Positions 42,551-51,181 of a stretch of DNA of 64,000 nucleotides are shown piece after piece. Position numbers and translations under genes: made by a program. The first letter of the stretch is position 1, and each line of letters starts with the position of its first letter. This stretch comes from an uncultured Allofournierella sp. Its GTDB lineage: Bacteria > Bacillota > Clostridia > Oscillospirales > Ruminococcaceae. The DNA is taken from NCBI GenBank assembly GCA_944382705.1, contig CALWNE010000032.1, positions 38,420-102,419 of the forward strand, in the 5' to 3' direction. The notes beneath the pieces are model-generated. The model saw only the letters and a program-made list of their open reading frames with translations. It made no database searches and had not been told where the DNA came from.

Positions 42551-44224
42551 ATGTTGCAAGAAAAGCCCAGCAATTTTCTCACCGAGATCATTGACAAAGA
42601 CCTGGCAGAAGGCCGTGTAAACGAGATTCACACCCGTTTCCCGCCGGAACCCAACGGCTACCTGCACATTGGCAGCGCCAAAGCAATCTGGATTAACTGG
42701 AGCATCGCCAACGCTTACGGCGGCAAGTTCAACCTGCGCTTTGACGACACCAACCCTGTGCGGGAAGACGACGAATATGTACAAAGCATCGAAGAAGACC
42801 TGCGCTGGCTGGGTGCCATCCCCAACGGCGGCATCTACTATGGCAGCGATTATTTTGAACAGTGCTACCAGTATGCCGAGCAGCTGATTGTGGACGGCAA
42901 GGCCTATGTGTGCGACCTGACCCGTGAGGAAATGCAGGAGTACCGGGGCACCCTCACCCAGCCCGGCAAGCCCAGCCCCTGGCGGGACCGCACCCCTGAA
43001 GAAAACCTGGACCTGTTCCGCCGGATGCGTGCCGGCGAATTTGCCGACGGCAGCCGTACCCTCCGTGCAAAAATCGACATGGCCAGCCCCAACATGAACC
43101 TGCGTGACCCTGCCATCTACCGCATTGTGCGGGCACACCATCACCGCCAGGGCGATGCCTGGTGCATCTATCCTCTGTACGACTTTGCCCATCCCATTCA
43201 GGACGCCATCGAGGGCATTACCCACAGCATGTGCAGCCTGGAATTTGAAAACCATCGTCCCCTGTATGAGTGGGTGATTGATAACCTGCACCTGGGGCCC
43301 TTCCCCATCCAGCGTGAGTTCGCCCGGTTGAATGTTTCCAACACGGTTATGAGCAAGCGCTACCTGCGGGAACTGGTGGAACAGGGCATTGTGGACGGCT
43401 GGGACGATCCCCGTATGCCTACCTTATGCGGTCTGCGCCGCCGTGGTTATACCCCGGACAGCATCTTTGAGTTTGTAAAAAAAGCTGGTGTTTCCAAGGT
43501 ATACAGCCTGGTGGACTACCGCCTGCTGGAGTACTGCATCCGCACCGAGCTGGAAACCACTGCTCTGCGCCGTATGGCAGTAACCGAGCCCATTAAGCTC
43601 ACCATCACCAACTACCCCGAAGGCAAGGTGGAATACTTTGATATTCCCAACAACCCCAACAAAGCCGCAAACGACAGCTCCACCCGCAAGGTGGCCTTCT
43701 CTGGCAGTCTGTACATCGAAAAAAGCGACTTTGCTCTGGTTCCCCCGCCCAAGTTTCAGCGCCTGAAGCCGGAGGGTGAGGTTCGCCTGATGGGTGCTTA
43801 TATCGTCAAGTGCAACGAGGTCATTACCGACGAAAACGGCGAAGTAGTGGAGCTGCGCTGCACCGCCGACCTGGAAACCGGCAACGGCAATCCCGTGGAT
43901 GGCCGCAAGGTTAAGGGCACCATTCATTGGGTAAGCGCCGCCCACGCTGTGGACGCCGAAATCCGCCTGTACGACACCCTGTTCACCCAGGAAAACATGA
44001 ATGAATTGCCGGAAGATGCCTCTTACCAGGACTTCCTGAATCCGGACTCTGTCAAGGTACTGTCTCACGCCAAGCTGGAAGCCAGCCTGGCAGAAGCTGC
44101 CCCTGGCCAGAAATTCCAGTTTGTCCGCATGGGCTACTTTACCCCGGACTCCAAAAATCCCGGCGTATTTGGCCGCATCGTAACACTCAAAGACAGCTTC
44201 AGCAAAACTCTGGAACAGAAATAA
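42551..44224 (+). CDS. glnS: Glutaminyl-tRNA synthetase
   Basis: A 557-residue class I synthetase. HIGH-type motif PPEPNGYLHIGSAKAI, the GlnRS-specific FDDTNP, SLEFENHRPLYEW, and the KMSKS-type VMSKRYL; the C-terminal anticodon-binding beta-barrels follow (from about 345). Firmicutes usually make Gln-tRNA through GatCAB and a non-discriminating GluRS, so GlnRS here points to the gene's known patchy spread by transfer. ATG at 42551 follows AAAAGGAG. Single gene with its own promoter and terminator. Confidence 0.96.
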   Translation: MLQEKPSNFLTEIIDKDLAEGRVNEIHTRFPPEPNGYLHIGSAKAIWINWSIANAYGGKFNLRFDDTNPVREDDEYVQSIEEDLRWLGAIPNGGIYYGSDYFEQCYQYAEQLIVDGKAYVCDLTREEMQEYRGTLTQPGKPSPWRDRTPEENLDLFRRMRAGEFADGSRTLRAKIDMASPNMNLRDPAIYRIVRAHHHRQGDAWCIYPLYDFAHPIQDAIEGITHSMCSLEFENHRPLYEWVIDNLHLGPFPIQREFARLNVSNTVMSKRYLRELVEQGIVDGWDDPRMPTLCGLRRRGYTPDSIFEFVKKAGVSKVYSLVDYRLLEYCIRTELETTALRRMAVTEPIKLTITNYPEGKVEYFDIPNNPNKAANDSSTRKVAFSGSLYIEKSDFALVPPPKFQRLKPEGEVRLMGAYIVKCNEVITDENGEVVELRCTADLETGNGNPVDGRKVKGTIHWVSAAHAVDAEIRLYDTLFTQENMNELPEDASYQDFLNPDSVKVLSHAKLEASLAEAAPGQKFQFVRMGYFTPDSKNPGVFGRIVTLKDSFSKTLEQK

Positions 44225-44264
44225 TCCAGTTTCTGCTCCAAAAGCTGCCAAAGCAACACAACAA

Positions 44265-44309
44265 CAAAAAAGGAACCTCTCCGCAGTTTGCGGAGAGGTT
44301 CCTTTTTTC
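44265..44309. terminator. Terminator after glnS, shared with the GGDEF gene
   Basis: AAAAAAGGAACCTCTCCGC pairs with GCGGAGAGGTTCCTTTTTT over a short TTTG loop; usable on both strands. Confidence 0.9.
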
Positions 44310-44403
44310 TGTTTATGACCTTTGCTTTAAAATGCTGGGGCAGCTACCCAGGCTATGCTTGGCACCCAAGCACTGGCATCCATTGGCCATGCTGCCCCGC
44401 CCC

Positions 44404-46512
44404 TTATTCTTTGCCATCCTGCTCCACAGGGGTACCGCTGTTTGGTTCCTTCTGCGGTTCATTGGAGGGCTGGGCGTCTTTGCAGCAATCGCCGGTAATT
44501 ACCTGTGCCGGCAACAAGCCCCGCTGACGCAGTACTATGGGGCGCTTACAGCGCACATTACGGCAACGGGCGCAATTTTCTGGGGTATGGCTCAGGCTGT
44601 TCTCATTGATATAGAATCCATTCTTGCCATTCTTTTTTACCACATACAACGCACTATCCGCCGCTGCATACAGTGCCTCATAAGTAGAATTGTCCTTATC
44701 TGCATAGGCAATGCCAACGCTAACAGCCAAACCATAGGTTTCGTGGTAGCGGCGCAGTTCAATCAGCATCGTTTCAATCAGCCAATTCATCTTGTTGGCA
44801 AGGGTATCGTTGGACACGCTGTTGATAATAAACGCTACAAATTCATCGCCGCCCAGTCGTCCTACCACATCATCTTTTCGGAAGTAGCTTCTCAAAATGG
44901 CTGCAAACTTGCGCAACACCTTGTCGCCTTCCGGGTGGCCTTCGTTGTCATTCACCGCTTTAAAATGGTCCAAGTCAAACAGCAGCATAATGCCCCGGCC
45001 CGGCTCTGCTTCCAGCAGCTCGGCAATGCGGCGCTCCACACCGGCACGGTTGGTAAGGCCCGTCAGGCCATCGGTTTCGGCCTCCTGCTCCATGGCACGC
45101 TGGCGGCATATCTCCGCAGTGCGATCCATCACCATGCCGTATACAGCATCCTCGCTCTCAAACAGAGCAATTTCCAGGTAACGGTCACCCACCTGTACCA
45201 GGCCTGTTTGCGGGTCTTTGCCCTCCAGCAAGGCTTTCATATAATGGCTGAATTCCTGAGGACTTTTGGAAACCGCTGTCCACATACTGGCATTCAACCC
45301 CAGGATATCCTTCATGTTTTCCGAAAAGAAGTTGCTCTGAATACTGTGCAGACACTCATATACGCCCACATGCTGGTCAATGGCACCAATAATGCGGGTC
45401 ATGCGTTGGCTTTTGGATTTATAGCTGTCACGCCAGTCGTTCATCACCTGGCAAATGGCACGGAACTCCGTATTGTACTTGGTGCTAAACTCTACATTAT
45501 AATGACCTTCCAGCAGCTCACCCACATTTTTTTCAATGCGGCCCAAATCGTCCAGCACATAACGGCGCAGATATTTGCGGATGGAGAAGAACATCACCAG
45601 CATTATCACCAAGAAGCCAACCATGATAAAGCCTATCTGCACCATGTACACCCTGTGCACAACGCTGCCTTCAATCATGGCACCCAGAATATAATCGCCT
45701 ATCTCAGTGGTTTTGATGTAATACATGGTGCCGTTTACCTTGCAGAACTTGCCGTCCTTCATACTCTGCATCTGCATTACATATTCTTCCCCTGTGACGC
45801 CGTCCCCCAGTTGAATGTACTGGTCGTTGTTCTGAGTAATGGAAGCCAGGTCACCGGTTTCTTTATCCACCAAAAAGATGGTACGGCTGCGCAGGGTGGG
45901 GGTGTTGCGCAAAATGCCTACCAGACTGTTGGCATACTGCAAATTATACAGCGCCTCTGCCGGCACACTAATTTGCACCATGGAATACTCCGGGCGGCTG
46001 CTGCGCACCCCCACATAGATACGCTTTTCGCAAGTGGAAATGCTCACGCTTTCCAGCTCTACCACATGATCGGTGTGAGAGTCCCCTTCAATAAGCGGCC
46101 AAAAATTTTTGGCCTCCTCCCGTTCATACAGATTTAATCCCAGAGACAAGGTGTCGCTGGAGGCTGTAATCACGCCCTCCCAGTCCACCAAAAAAATAGC
46201 CTCTACTTCCATCATCCGGGCAATCTCGTCAAGCTCCCGGGTAGTTTTCCAGGAATCATCGGTGTAAAGGCCAAACATCTTGTCAATGGCACGCACTCGG
46301 TTAAGGTAGTCGTCTTCAAATTGAGCTTGCAGCTCTGCTTGAACTTCGGCATTGGAATAGTACATTGTTTGTACATCCTGCATCATCTGGTCCAAATCTT
46401 TGTAGGCACTCTGTATTTGCATACGCAGTATAAATACGCTTACCACCAAAAACACCACGATGGTGAGGCTGTAAAACACAGCGGAAATCCGCCGAAACAG
46501 AATTTTCTCCAT
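44404..46512 (-). CDS. Membrane diguanylate cyclase (Cache-like sensor + GGDEF)
   Basis: A 702-residue protein. Membrane helix at about 9-30, a large extracytoplasmic sensor (31-285) of Cache-like style, a second helix at about 290-312, a HAMP-like/helical linker, a PAS-like stretch, and a GGDEF domain after TDGLTGLTNRAG. The catalytic motif GGDEF is intact, and RKDD lies five residues upstream, matching the RxxD inhibitory site, so it should make c-di-GMP with feedback. The C-terminal tail is unusual: CARCRNVRCKRP and a later CC. It sits at the edge of the type IV pilus locus, whose PilB carries c-di-GMP-binding type motifs. A good promoter lies about 160 nt upstream. Confidence 0.92.
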   Translation of the reverse strand: MEKILFRRISAVFYSLTIVVFLVVSVFILRMQIQSAYKDLDQMMQDVQTMYYSNAEVQAELQAQFEDDYLNRVRAIDKMFGLYTDDSWKTTRELDEIARMMEVEAIFLVDWEGVITASSDTLSLGLNLYEREEAKNFWPLIEGDSHTDHVVELESVSISTCEKRIYVGVRSSRPEYSMVQISVPAEALYNLQYANSLVGILRNTPTLRSRTIFLVDKETGDLASITQNNDQYIQLGDGVTGEEYVMQMQSMKDGKFCKVNGTMYYIKTTEIGDYILGAMIEGSVVHRVYMVQIGFIMVGFLVIMLVMFFSIRKYLRRYVLDDLGRIEKNVGELLEGHYNVEFSTKYNTEFRAICQVMNDWRDSYKSKSQRMTRIIGAIDQHVGVYECLHSIQSNFFSENMKDILGLNASMWTAVSKSPQEFSHYMKALLEGKDPQTGLVQVGDRYLEIALFESEDAVYGMVMDRTAEICRQRAMEQEAETDGLTGLTNRAGVERRIAELLEAEPGRGIMLLFDLDHFKAVNDNEGHPEGDKVLRKFAAILRSYFRKDDVVGRLGGDEFVAFIINSVSNDTLANKMNWLIETMLIELRRYHETYGLAVSVGIAYADKDNSTYEALYAAADSALYVVKKNGKNGFYINENSLSHTPENCARCRNVRCKRPIVLRQRGLLPAQVITGDCCKDAQPSNEPQKEPNSGTPVEQDGKE

Positions 46513-46835
46513 ATCTCCCTGTCATTCCCTTCAATTGAAAAACAACACCCATGGCAAACCCATTTTTCAATGATTTATTCCAGAGTGGGGCAGCGCAATA
46601 CCAGCAGCAAAGCATAGTTTCAGGCCGCCTGCCTTTATGACTCTTTCTATATATAATGCCCGAATAAAGTTTCTTTCCTATTGTAGCAAAATCAATACCA
46701 TGAATCAATAGATAGGCCCAGGTTTGTGCATAAAGTTCCTGCTTGTGCAGCAGCTCGCCTTTATTTTCAACAACTATTCCAGCCTCTGCCTTTCGTTAGT
46801 ATGCCTGCTGTTAAAGCAACTTCTGCGTCATCGGT
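46513..46835. other. Intergenic region between GGDEF gene and minus-strand prepilin gene
   Basis: 323 bp holding the GGDEF promoter and its about 160-nt leader. A weak GGCAG/CTGCC pairing is possible in that leader, but it does not match the c-di-GMP-I or -II riboswitch cores. No gene seen. Confidence 0.5.
46680..46708 (-). promoter_or_regulatory. Sigma-A promoter of the GGDEF gene
   Basis: Minus strand TTGATT (46703-46708) and TACAAT (46680-46685), 17-bp spacer. Confidence 0.65.
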
Positions 46836-47357
46836 TTAAGTGCCACCCGTTGTTCCGCTTGTTTTCAAATCCACCTCATTCACCACTGCACTGGGCTGTT
46901 GGTCTGGGGCTTCATCGGTATGGCGGGCACAGGCAATGCGCACCCGGTAACTGGTTTCGGTGCCCTGCACCTTTTCCACCGTCAGGGTCCATTCATCTCC
47001 GTTGGTCTGGCTGCGGCTGCGGTAGTCCCTGAGCCATTGCTTGCATCGTTCGCTGCCGTCTGTTCCGGTAAAGCTGCTCAAATTGCGGGAAATTTCCCCC
47101 TGCAAATAGTCCGAAACAAACGCCTGCACCGCCTGCTGACGGCTGTCTTTGCAGCTGGCCTGGCTAAAGTGCACCACCATCTGATTGTATACCACCGTGC
47201 CAGCTGCCGCCAGAACACCCATTATGACCATGGAAACAATCAGTTCAATTAGGGTAAATCCTGCCTTTTTCCGCAGTGCAAAGCTATTTTCAGCCATCCG
47301 AGGCTGCTGCTTGACAGGTAACAAGGTTGTAAAAAATAGAGCCCATTTTTTTCGCAT
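46836..47357 (-). CDS. Type IV prepilin-like protein (minor pilin)
   Basis: Carries a prepilin cleavage site RKKAG/FTLIELIVSM with Glu at +5 and a hydrophobic N-terminal helix, then a soluble pseudopilin-like domain with a Cys pair. 173 residues from the Met at 47357, which has AGAGGAG 13 bp upstream but gives a 33-residue leader; the Met at 47297 gives a more usual 13-residue leader but has no ribosome site. It is divergent from the major pilin gene and should be a substrate of the prepilin peptidase encoded downstream. The role, for example priming or T2S-like pseudopilin, cannot be told. Confidence 0.8.
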   Translation of the reverse strand: MRKKWALFFTTLLPVKQQPRMAENSFALRKKAGFTLIELIVSMVIMGVLAAAGTVVYNQMVVHFSQASCKDSRQQAVQAFVSDYLQGEISRNLSSFTGTDGSERCKQWLRDYRSRSQTNGDEWTLTVEKVQGTETSYRVRIACARHTDEAPDQQPSAVVNEVDLKTSGTTGGT

Positions 47358-47403
47358 TGTGACAAATCAACTCCTCTTATTGAGAATTACTACAATAAAA
47401 ATC

Positions 47404-47434
47404 ACCAAAAATAGCAACAGCCATGATTTTTGGT
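47404..47434. promoter_or_regulatory. Inverted repeat in the divergent pilin promoter region
   Basis: ACCAAAAAT (47404-47412) and ATTTTTGGT (47426-47434) form a perfect 9-bp inverted repeat with a 13-bp spacer, between divergently transcribed pilin genes. It may be an operator. The surrounding 47358-47630 is strongly AT-rich. Confidence 0.35.
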
Positions 47435-47630
47435 TTGCATTTTTCTAAAAACAATATATAATAACATATAGATAATTTCAAGAGGGATGCCTTTTATCAT
47501 CATCTTACCAGATTTTGATTTTTTGACCATCCTTTTTTGAAAACATTGTCTACCCTGTTGCCGTTGCGGCTTCTGTAGTGCAGAGCCGTGATTTGTAAAA
47601 AAATATTTTATACATAGGAGAGTTTCAATC

Positions 47631-48176
47631 ATGCTGAACAAACTGATGAACCTTCGCAAAAAGAAGGGCTTCACCCTCATCGAGCTGATCGTGGTTCTGG
47701 TCATCATGGCCATCCTGGCAGCTGCCGCTATCCCCACTGTTATGGGCTACATCGAAAACAGCCGTAAGGCCGCTTACCTGGCCAATGTACGCACTGTTTA
47801 CCAGGCTGGCCAGTCTGCTATTGCTGAGGGCCTGGCTGCTGGCAACGATATTACCATTAACGCTGCTGGCTCGACCAACGCTGGCGATATCACCATTGGC
47901 GACACCACCTTCACTGCTCGCGTTGCCGCTTTGACTGGCTTCCCCGCAGCAAACATCACTGTTACTGACAACGACACTAACGGCGCTGCTGCCCCCGGTG
48001 CCGATATGGCAAAAGACAAGTATGTTATTGTTGTTGCCAACAAAAAAATCTCCAAGATTTATGCCACCTACCAGACTGGCAAGTATGTAGAATATGAGCC
48101 TGGTGAAGGCACCAATGTAATGGATACCGCTGCTGCCTCCAGCTCTGGCTCTGGCGCTGGCTCCAGCTCTACTTAA
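47631..48176 (+). CDS. pilA: Major type IV pilin
   Basis: A 181-residue pilin. Leader of 13 residues ending KKKG/FTLIELIVVLVIMAIL, Glu at +5, and a classical N-terminal alpha helix continuing AAAAIPTVMGYIENSR. The globular part lacks Cys, so there is no disulfide-bonded D-region. The end is a Ser/Gly/Ala tail (SSSGSGAGSSST). Strong ribosome site TAGGAGAG and an immediate terminator suggest high-level separate expression, as fits a fibre subunit. Codon choice is uniform (GCT, CTG, ACC), again as in abundant proteins. Confidence 0.92.
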   Translation: MLNKLMNLRKKKGFTLIELIVVLVIMAILAAAAIPTVMGYIENSRKAAYLANVRTVYQAGQSAIAEGLAAGNDITINAAGSTNAGDITIGDTTFTARVAALTGFPAANITVTDNDTNGAAAPGADMAKDKYVIVVANKKISKIYATYQTGKYVEYEPGEGTNVMDTAAASSSGSGAGSSST

Positions 48177-48198
48177 TTCCCTCTATAACCCCAACCCC

Positions 48199-48234
48199 CA
48201 GCGGTGCGGCTTTGTGCCGCACCGCTTTTTTTGC
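48199..48234 (+). terminator. Terminator after the major pilin gene
   Basis: AGCGGTGCGGC pairs with GCCGCACCGCT over a TTTGT loop, then seven T residues. It lies between pilA and the rest of the locus, so pilA can be made in excess of the machinery. Confidence 0.9.
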
Positions 48235-48277
48235 ATCCTCGCTCCAGCCCAATCTCACTGTTTTTGGAGGTGTTTCC

Positions 48278-48910
48278 ATGATTTTTCGCAAACACCAGCC
48301 CACCGCCCAGCAGCGCATTGAGATGAACTTCGACCGGGAGCTGAACCAAGCCAAAGACTCCCGTGTTGTACAGATTTTGGTGTTTATCCTGATCTTAGGC
48401 GGTGCCGTGGCAGCTTTTCTGATGTTTGCCCAGCCGGTGGTGCGCTACGCCCACCAAATGACCCTGCAAAGCAATGTTCGCTTTATCCGCACCGCTGTTC
48501 AAACTGGTTTTATGACCTGCTCCGGCCAGCTGGAACCTGCTAAAGACGGTTCCATCCAGTACTACATTGCACCGGATGCCCAGCAGGACGATGCCAATGG
48601 CAGCATTCTGCGCCGGGCCATTGCATCCCATCTCCCCCAGGATAACGGCCAAACCCTCTCCAACTTCACCCTGCAAGGTCTGTTAAACAAAACCAGCTTT
48701 TCCGCCGGTTCTTTTGACCCCACCTATGTGTACGCCATAAGCCAGCACGATGGCATCTTTACCCTGGAACTGTGGATTGACAGCGACTCTTACGCCAAGA
48801 ACCCAACCCGGCCGGATTGTCTCTGGCAAGCCGTGGGCAATCCTTATTCCGATCTCTCCTTCAGCAAGGGCAGTTTTATGCCGGTACATCTGTACACCTC
48901 TGAGGATTAA
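48278..48910 (+). CDS. Uncharacterised single-helix membrane protein of the pilus locus
   Basis: A 210-residue protein not recognised as a known family. It has a cytoplasmic N-terminus of about 35 charged residues, one membrane helix (about 36-57, VVQILVFILILGGAVAAF), and an outside domain of about 150 residues with two Cys. It lacks a prepilin cleavage site, but helix plus following segment (VVRYAHQMTLQSNVRFIRTA) resembles a pilin stem. TTGGAGG precedes the ATG. Position between pilA and pilD suggests a pilus-assembly or pilin-like accessory role, for example PilP- or PilN-type inner-membrane partner. Confidence 0.7.
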   Translation: MIFRKHQPTAQQRIEMNFDRELNQAKDSRVVQILVFILILGGAVAAFLMFAQPVVRYAHQMTLQSNVRFIRTAVQTGFMTCSGQLEPAKDGSIQYYIAPDAQQDDANGSILRRAIASHLPQDNGQTLSNFTLQGLLNKTSFSAGSFDPTYVYAISQHDGIFTLELWIDSDSYAKNPTRPDCLWQAVGNPYSDLSFSKGSFMPVHLYTSED

Positions 48911-48979
48911 CCACCCTCCGCTTGTAGCATAAGAACACTGTTTTTTTCATATTCTGCTGCTGATTTTTTCCTTAGTGAA

Positions 48980-48988
48980 TGTTATAAT
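48980..48988 (+). promoter_or_regulatory. Extended -10 promoter of the pilus assembly operon
   Basis: TGTTATAAT: TGn plus perfect TATAAT (48983-48988). The leader to pilD is about 170 nt and contains a CCCCAAGC/GCTTGGGG hairpin at about 49010-49037 without a T-tract. Confidence 0.5.
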
Positions 48989-49164
48989 ACCTTATAGAAT
49001 AAAAGCCTTGCCCCCAAGCCTTTTGGGTCCTGCTTGGGGCTGGCATCTTCAATCACACAATCCAAGGCCTCTGGTACATTTTGTTATTGCAACAATGCTG
49101 GCGGCCTTTTTCCCGATTCAGCTGTCAGCCACACAGCCATCCTGTCTTTTGAGGTGATTTTACA

Positions 49165-49959
49165 ATGACCGCTCTGTCCTGGGGTTTTACCATTTTTATC
49201 TGCTTGTATCTTTTTTTAGTTGGTGCCTGCTGCGCCAGCTTTTTGCTGGTGGTGGTTCATCGCACCATAACCCCCGGCAGTCTCCCCTTTTTTAAGGGCC
49301 GCAGCCATTGCGATGCCTGCGGTGCCGTACTTACCGCCCGTGATTTGGTTCCGGTGTTCAGCTGGATTGTGCACAAGGGCCGCTGCCGTCACTGCGGCCA
49401 GCCCCTTTCTCCCCTGTACCCCATCAGCGAACTGATTGGCGGCCTGGCAGCCGCCTGGGCCTTTGCAGCTTATCCCCTTAGTCCCGGCAAGCTGGCTCTT
49501 TGCCTTCTGGCAGGTGCTTTTCTGCTGCTCATCGGCTTGTACGATGGCCTCACCATGGAAATTCCAGACCTGTACACTCTGCTGCTCTGCCTGCCAGCGG
49601 TTCTCAGCGTATGGATATTTCCGGAGATTTCTCTCACCAGCCGCATCATTGGCTTGTTTGTCATCAGCCTGCCGCTGCTCATCATCACCCTGATAATCCC
49701 CGGCGCCTTCGGCGGGGGCGACATTCAGCTCATGGCAGTATGCGGCTTTATGCTGGGCTGGCAAAACACGCTGGTGGCGTTTATGATTGCCCTTCTGCTG
49801 GCCTGCGGCCAGGCCATTGTACTGTTTGCAACCGGCCGTGCACAGCCTGGCCAACGGCAGCATATGCCCTTTGGCCCTGCTCTGTGTGCCGGCTCCTATC
49901 TGGCGCTGCTGTTTGGCACTCCCATTGTGCAGTGGTACCTCTCATTTTTTCCTGCTTAA
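49165..49959 (+). CDS. pilD: Type IV prepilin peptidase
   Basis: A 264-residue aspartic membrane protease that cuts and usually N-methylates prepilins. It has an N-terminal helix, the cytosolic domain with two CxxC pairs (CDAC and CRHC, Zn-binding), and helices bearing the catalytic Asp residues: GLYDGLTMEIPD and GAFGGGDIQLM (the GxGD motif). GAGGTG precedes the ATG. It is the only such enzyme in the window and should process all five prepilin-type proteins of the locus. Confidence 0.94.
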   Translation: MTALSWGFTIFICLYLFLVGACCASFLLVVVHRTITPGSLPFFKGRSHCDACGAVLTARDLVPVFSWIVHKGRCRHCGQPLSPLYPISELIGGLAAAWAFAAYPLSPGKLALCLLAGAFLLLIGLYDGLTMEIPDLYTLLLCLPAVLSVWIFPEISLTSRIIGLFVISLPLLIITLIIPGAFGGGDIQLMAVCGFMLGWQNTLVAFMIALLLACGQAIVLFATGRAQPGQRQHMPFGPALCAGSYLALLFGTPIVQWYLSFFPA

Positions 49960-49974
49960 AAGGAGATAGTTTTC

Positions 49975-51159
49975 ATGCCTGAATATATCTACTGTGGTAA
50001 AACCGCCGAGGGCAAACAGGTCAAAGGCACTCTGAATGTTGCCGATGAAAAAGCCCTCTACGACGCTCTTAAAAAAGATGGCGTCTATCTTACCCGCTGC
50101 GAATTAAAAGAAGACACAACCGGACGCAAAAAAATGCTCAAAGCTATGGAACTCAGCGAGTTCTGCCGTCAGCTTTCCAGTCTGACTGCGGCCGGTATCA
50201 CCCTCAGCCGTGCGCTGAACATCATTCTGATGGGCAAACCAAAATCCGCTGCTACCGACGCCTACCGTGAGGTACAAAAGCTGGTTCAGCAAGGCCGGCC
50301 CCTCAGCGATGCTCTGGCCCAGCAGGGCATCTTTCCGGAAATGATGATTAATATGTTTCGTGCAGGCGAAGCCAGCGGTCAGCTGGAACAGGTAGCCTCC
50401 AAACTGGCCACCCATTACCAAAAGGAGCACCGCATGGATAACCGCATCAAAAGTGCCACCATGTACCCCAAAATTCTGGCTCTTGTGTGTGTGGGTGCTG
50501 TGCTCATCATCTTTTTGGTGGTTATGCCAGAGCTGGAACCCATCTTTCAGGGTATGTCCATCCCCATTGCCACCCGCATGATGATGGCTTTCTCCCACTT
50601 TCTGGCCGAAAAATGGTACATCCTGGGCATTGCAGCGCTGTGCTGCATGGCAGCGGTACAGGTTGCGTTCTCCTACCCTATGGTGCGCTTTTATTGGGAT
50701 AAGCTTAAACTGCAAGCTCCCATCGTCAAAAATCATATGCGCATCATCTACACCGCGCGGTTTGCCCGCACCCAGTCCAGCCTTTATTCCAGCGGCCTTT
50801 CCATGCTTCGCAGTCTGGAAATCGCCTCCTACACCCTGGGTAACTCCTACATTACCAGCCAGTTCTCCCAGGTAATCCGCCAGGTGCGAAGCGGCGAGAT
50901 GCTCAGCCAGGCCATTCAAAGTGTGGATGGCTTCGACTCCAAGCTTTCCCCCACCATCTATGTAGGCGAGGAAACCGGCCGGCTGGATCAGATGCTGGAA
51001 AACATCGCAGAAAATTACGAATACGAGGCCGATTTGGCTCTTAACAAGCTTACAGGCATGATTGAACCGCTCATGATTGTGTTCATGGCCGGTATTGTGT
51101 GCCTAATCATGGTTGGCGTACTGGTACCCATCTGGGGTATGTACGGCAATGTGTCCTGA
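49975..51159 (+). CDS. pilC: Type IV pilus inner-membrane platform protein PilC (GspF family)
   Basis: A 394-residue protein with two repeats of the T2SSF domain. The N-terminus EYIYCGKTAEGKQVKGTL is typical; first repeat around FCRQLSSLTAAGITLSRAL; membrane helices at about 165-190, 215-235 and 365-390; second repeat with FARTQSSLYSSGLSMLRSLEIAS and VGEETGRLDQMLENIAE. It anchors the PilB and PilT motors to the pilus base. AAAAGGAG ribosome site; 15 bp after pilD. Confidence 0.95.
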   Translation: MPEYIYCGKTAEGKQVKGTLNVADEKALYDALKKDGVYLTRCELKEDTTGRKKMLKAMELSEFCRQLSSLTAAGITLSRALNIILMGKPKSAATDAYREVQKLVQQGRPLSDALAQQGIFPEMMINMFRAGEASGQLEQVASKLATHYQKEHRMDNRIKSATMYPKILALVCVGAVLIIFLVVMPELEPIFQGMSIPIATRMMMAFSHFLAEKWYILGIAALCCMAAVQVAFSYPMVRFYWDKLKLQAPIVKNHMRIIYTARFARTQSSLYSSGLSMLRSLEIASYTLGNSYITSQFSQVIRQVRSGEMLSQAIQSVDGFDSKLSPTIYVGEETGRLDQMLENIAENYEYEADLALNKLTGMIEPLMIVFMAGIVCLIMVGVLVPIWGMYGNVS

Positions 51160-51181
51160 TACAAGGAGGCAAGTGTAAGGA

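Noticed and set aside
47358..47630. c-di-GMP riboswitch before the pilin gene
   Set aside because: Expected from clostridial pilus loci, but the conserved core of class I or II was not found here, nor in the leaders of pilD or the GGDEF gene.
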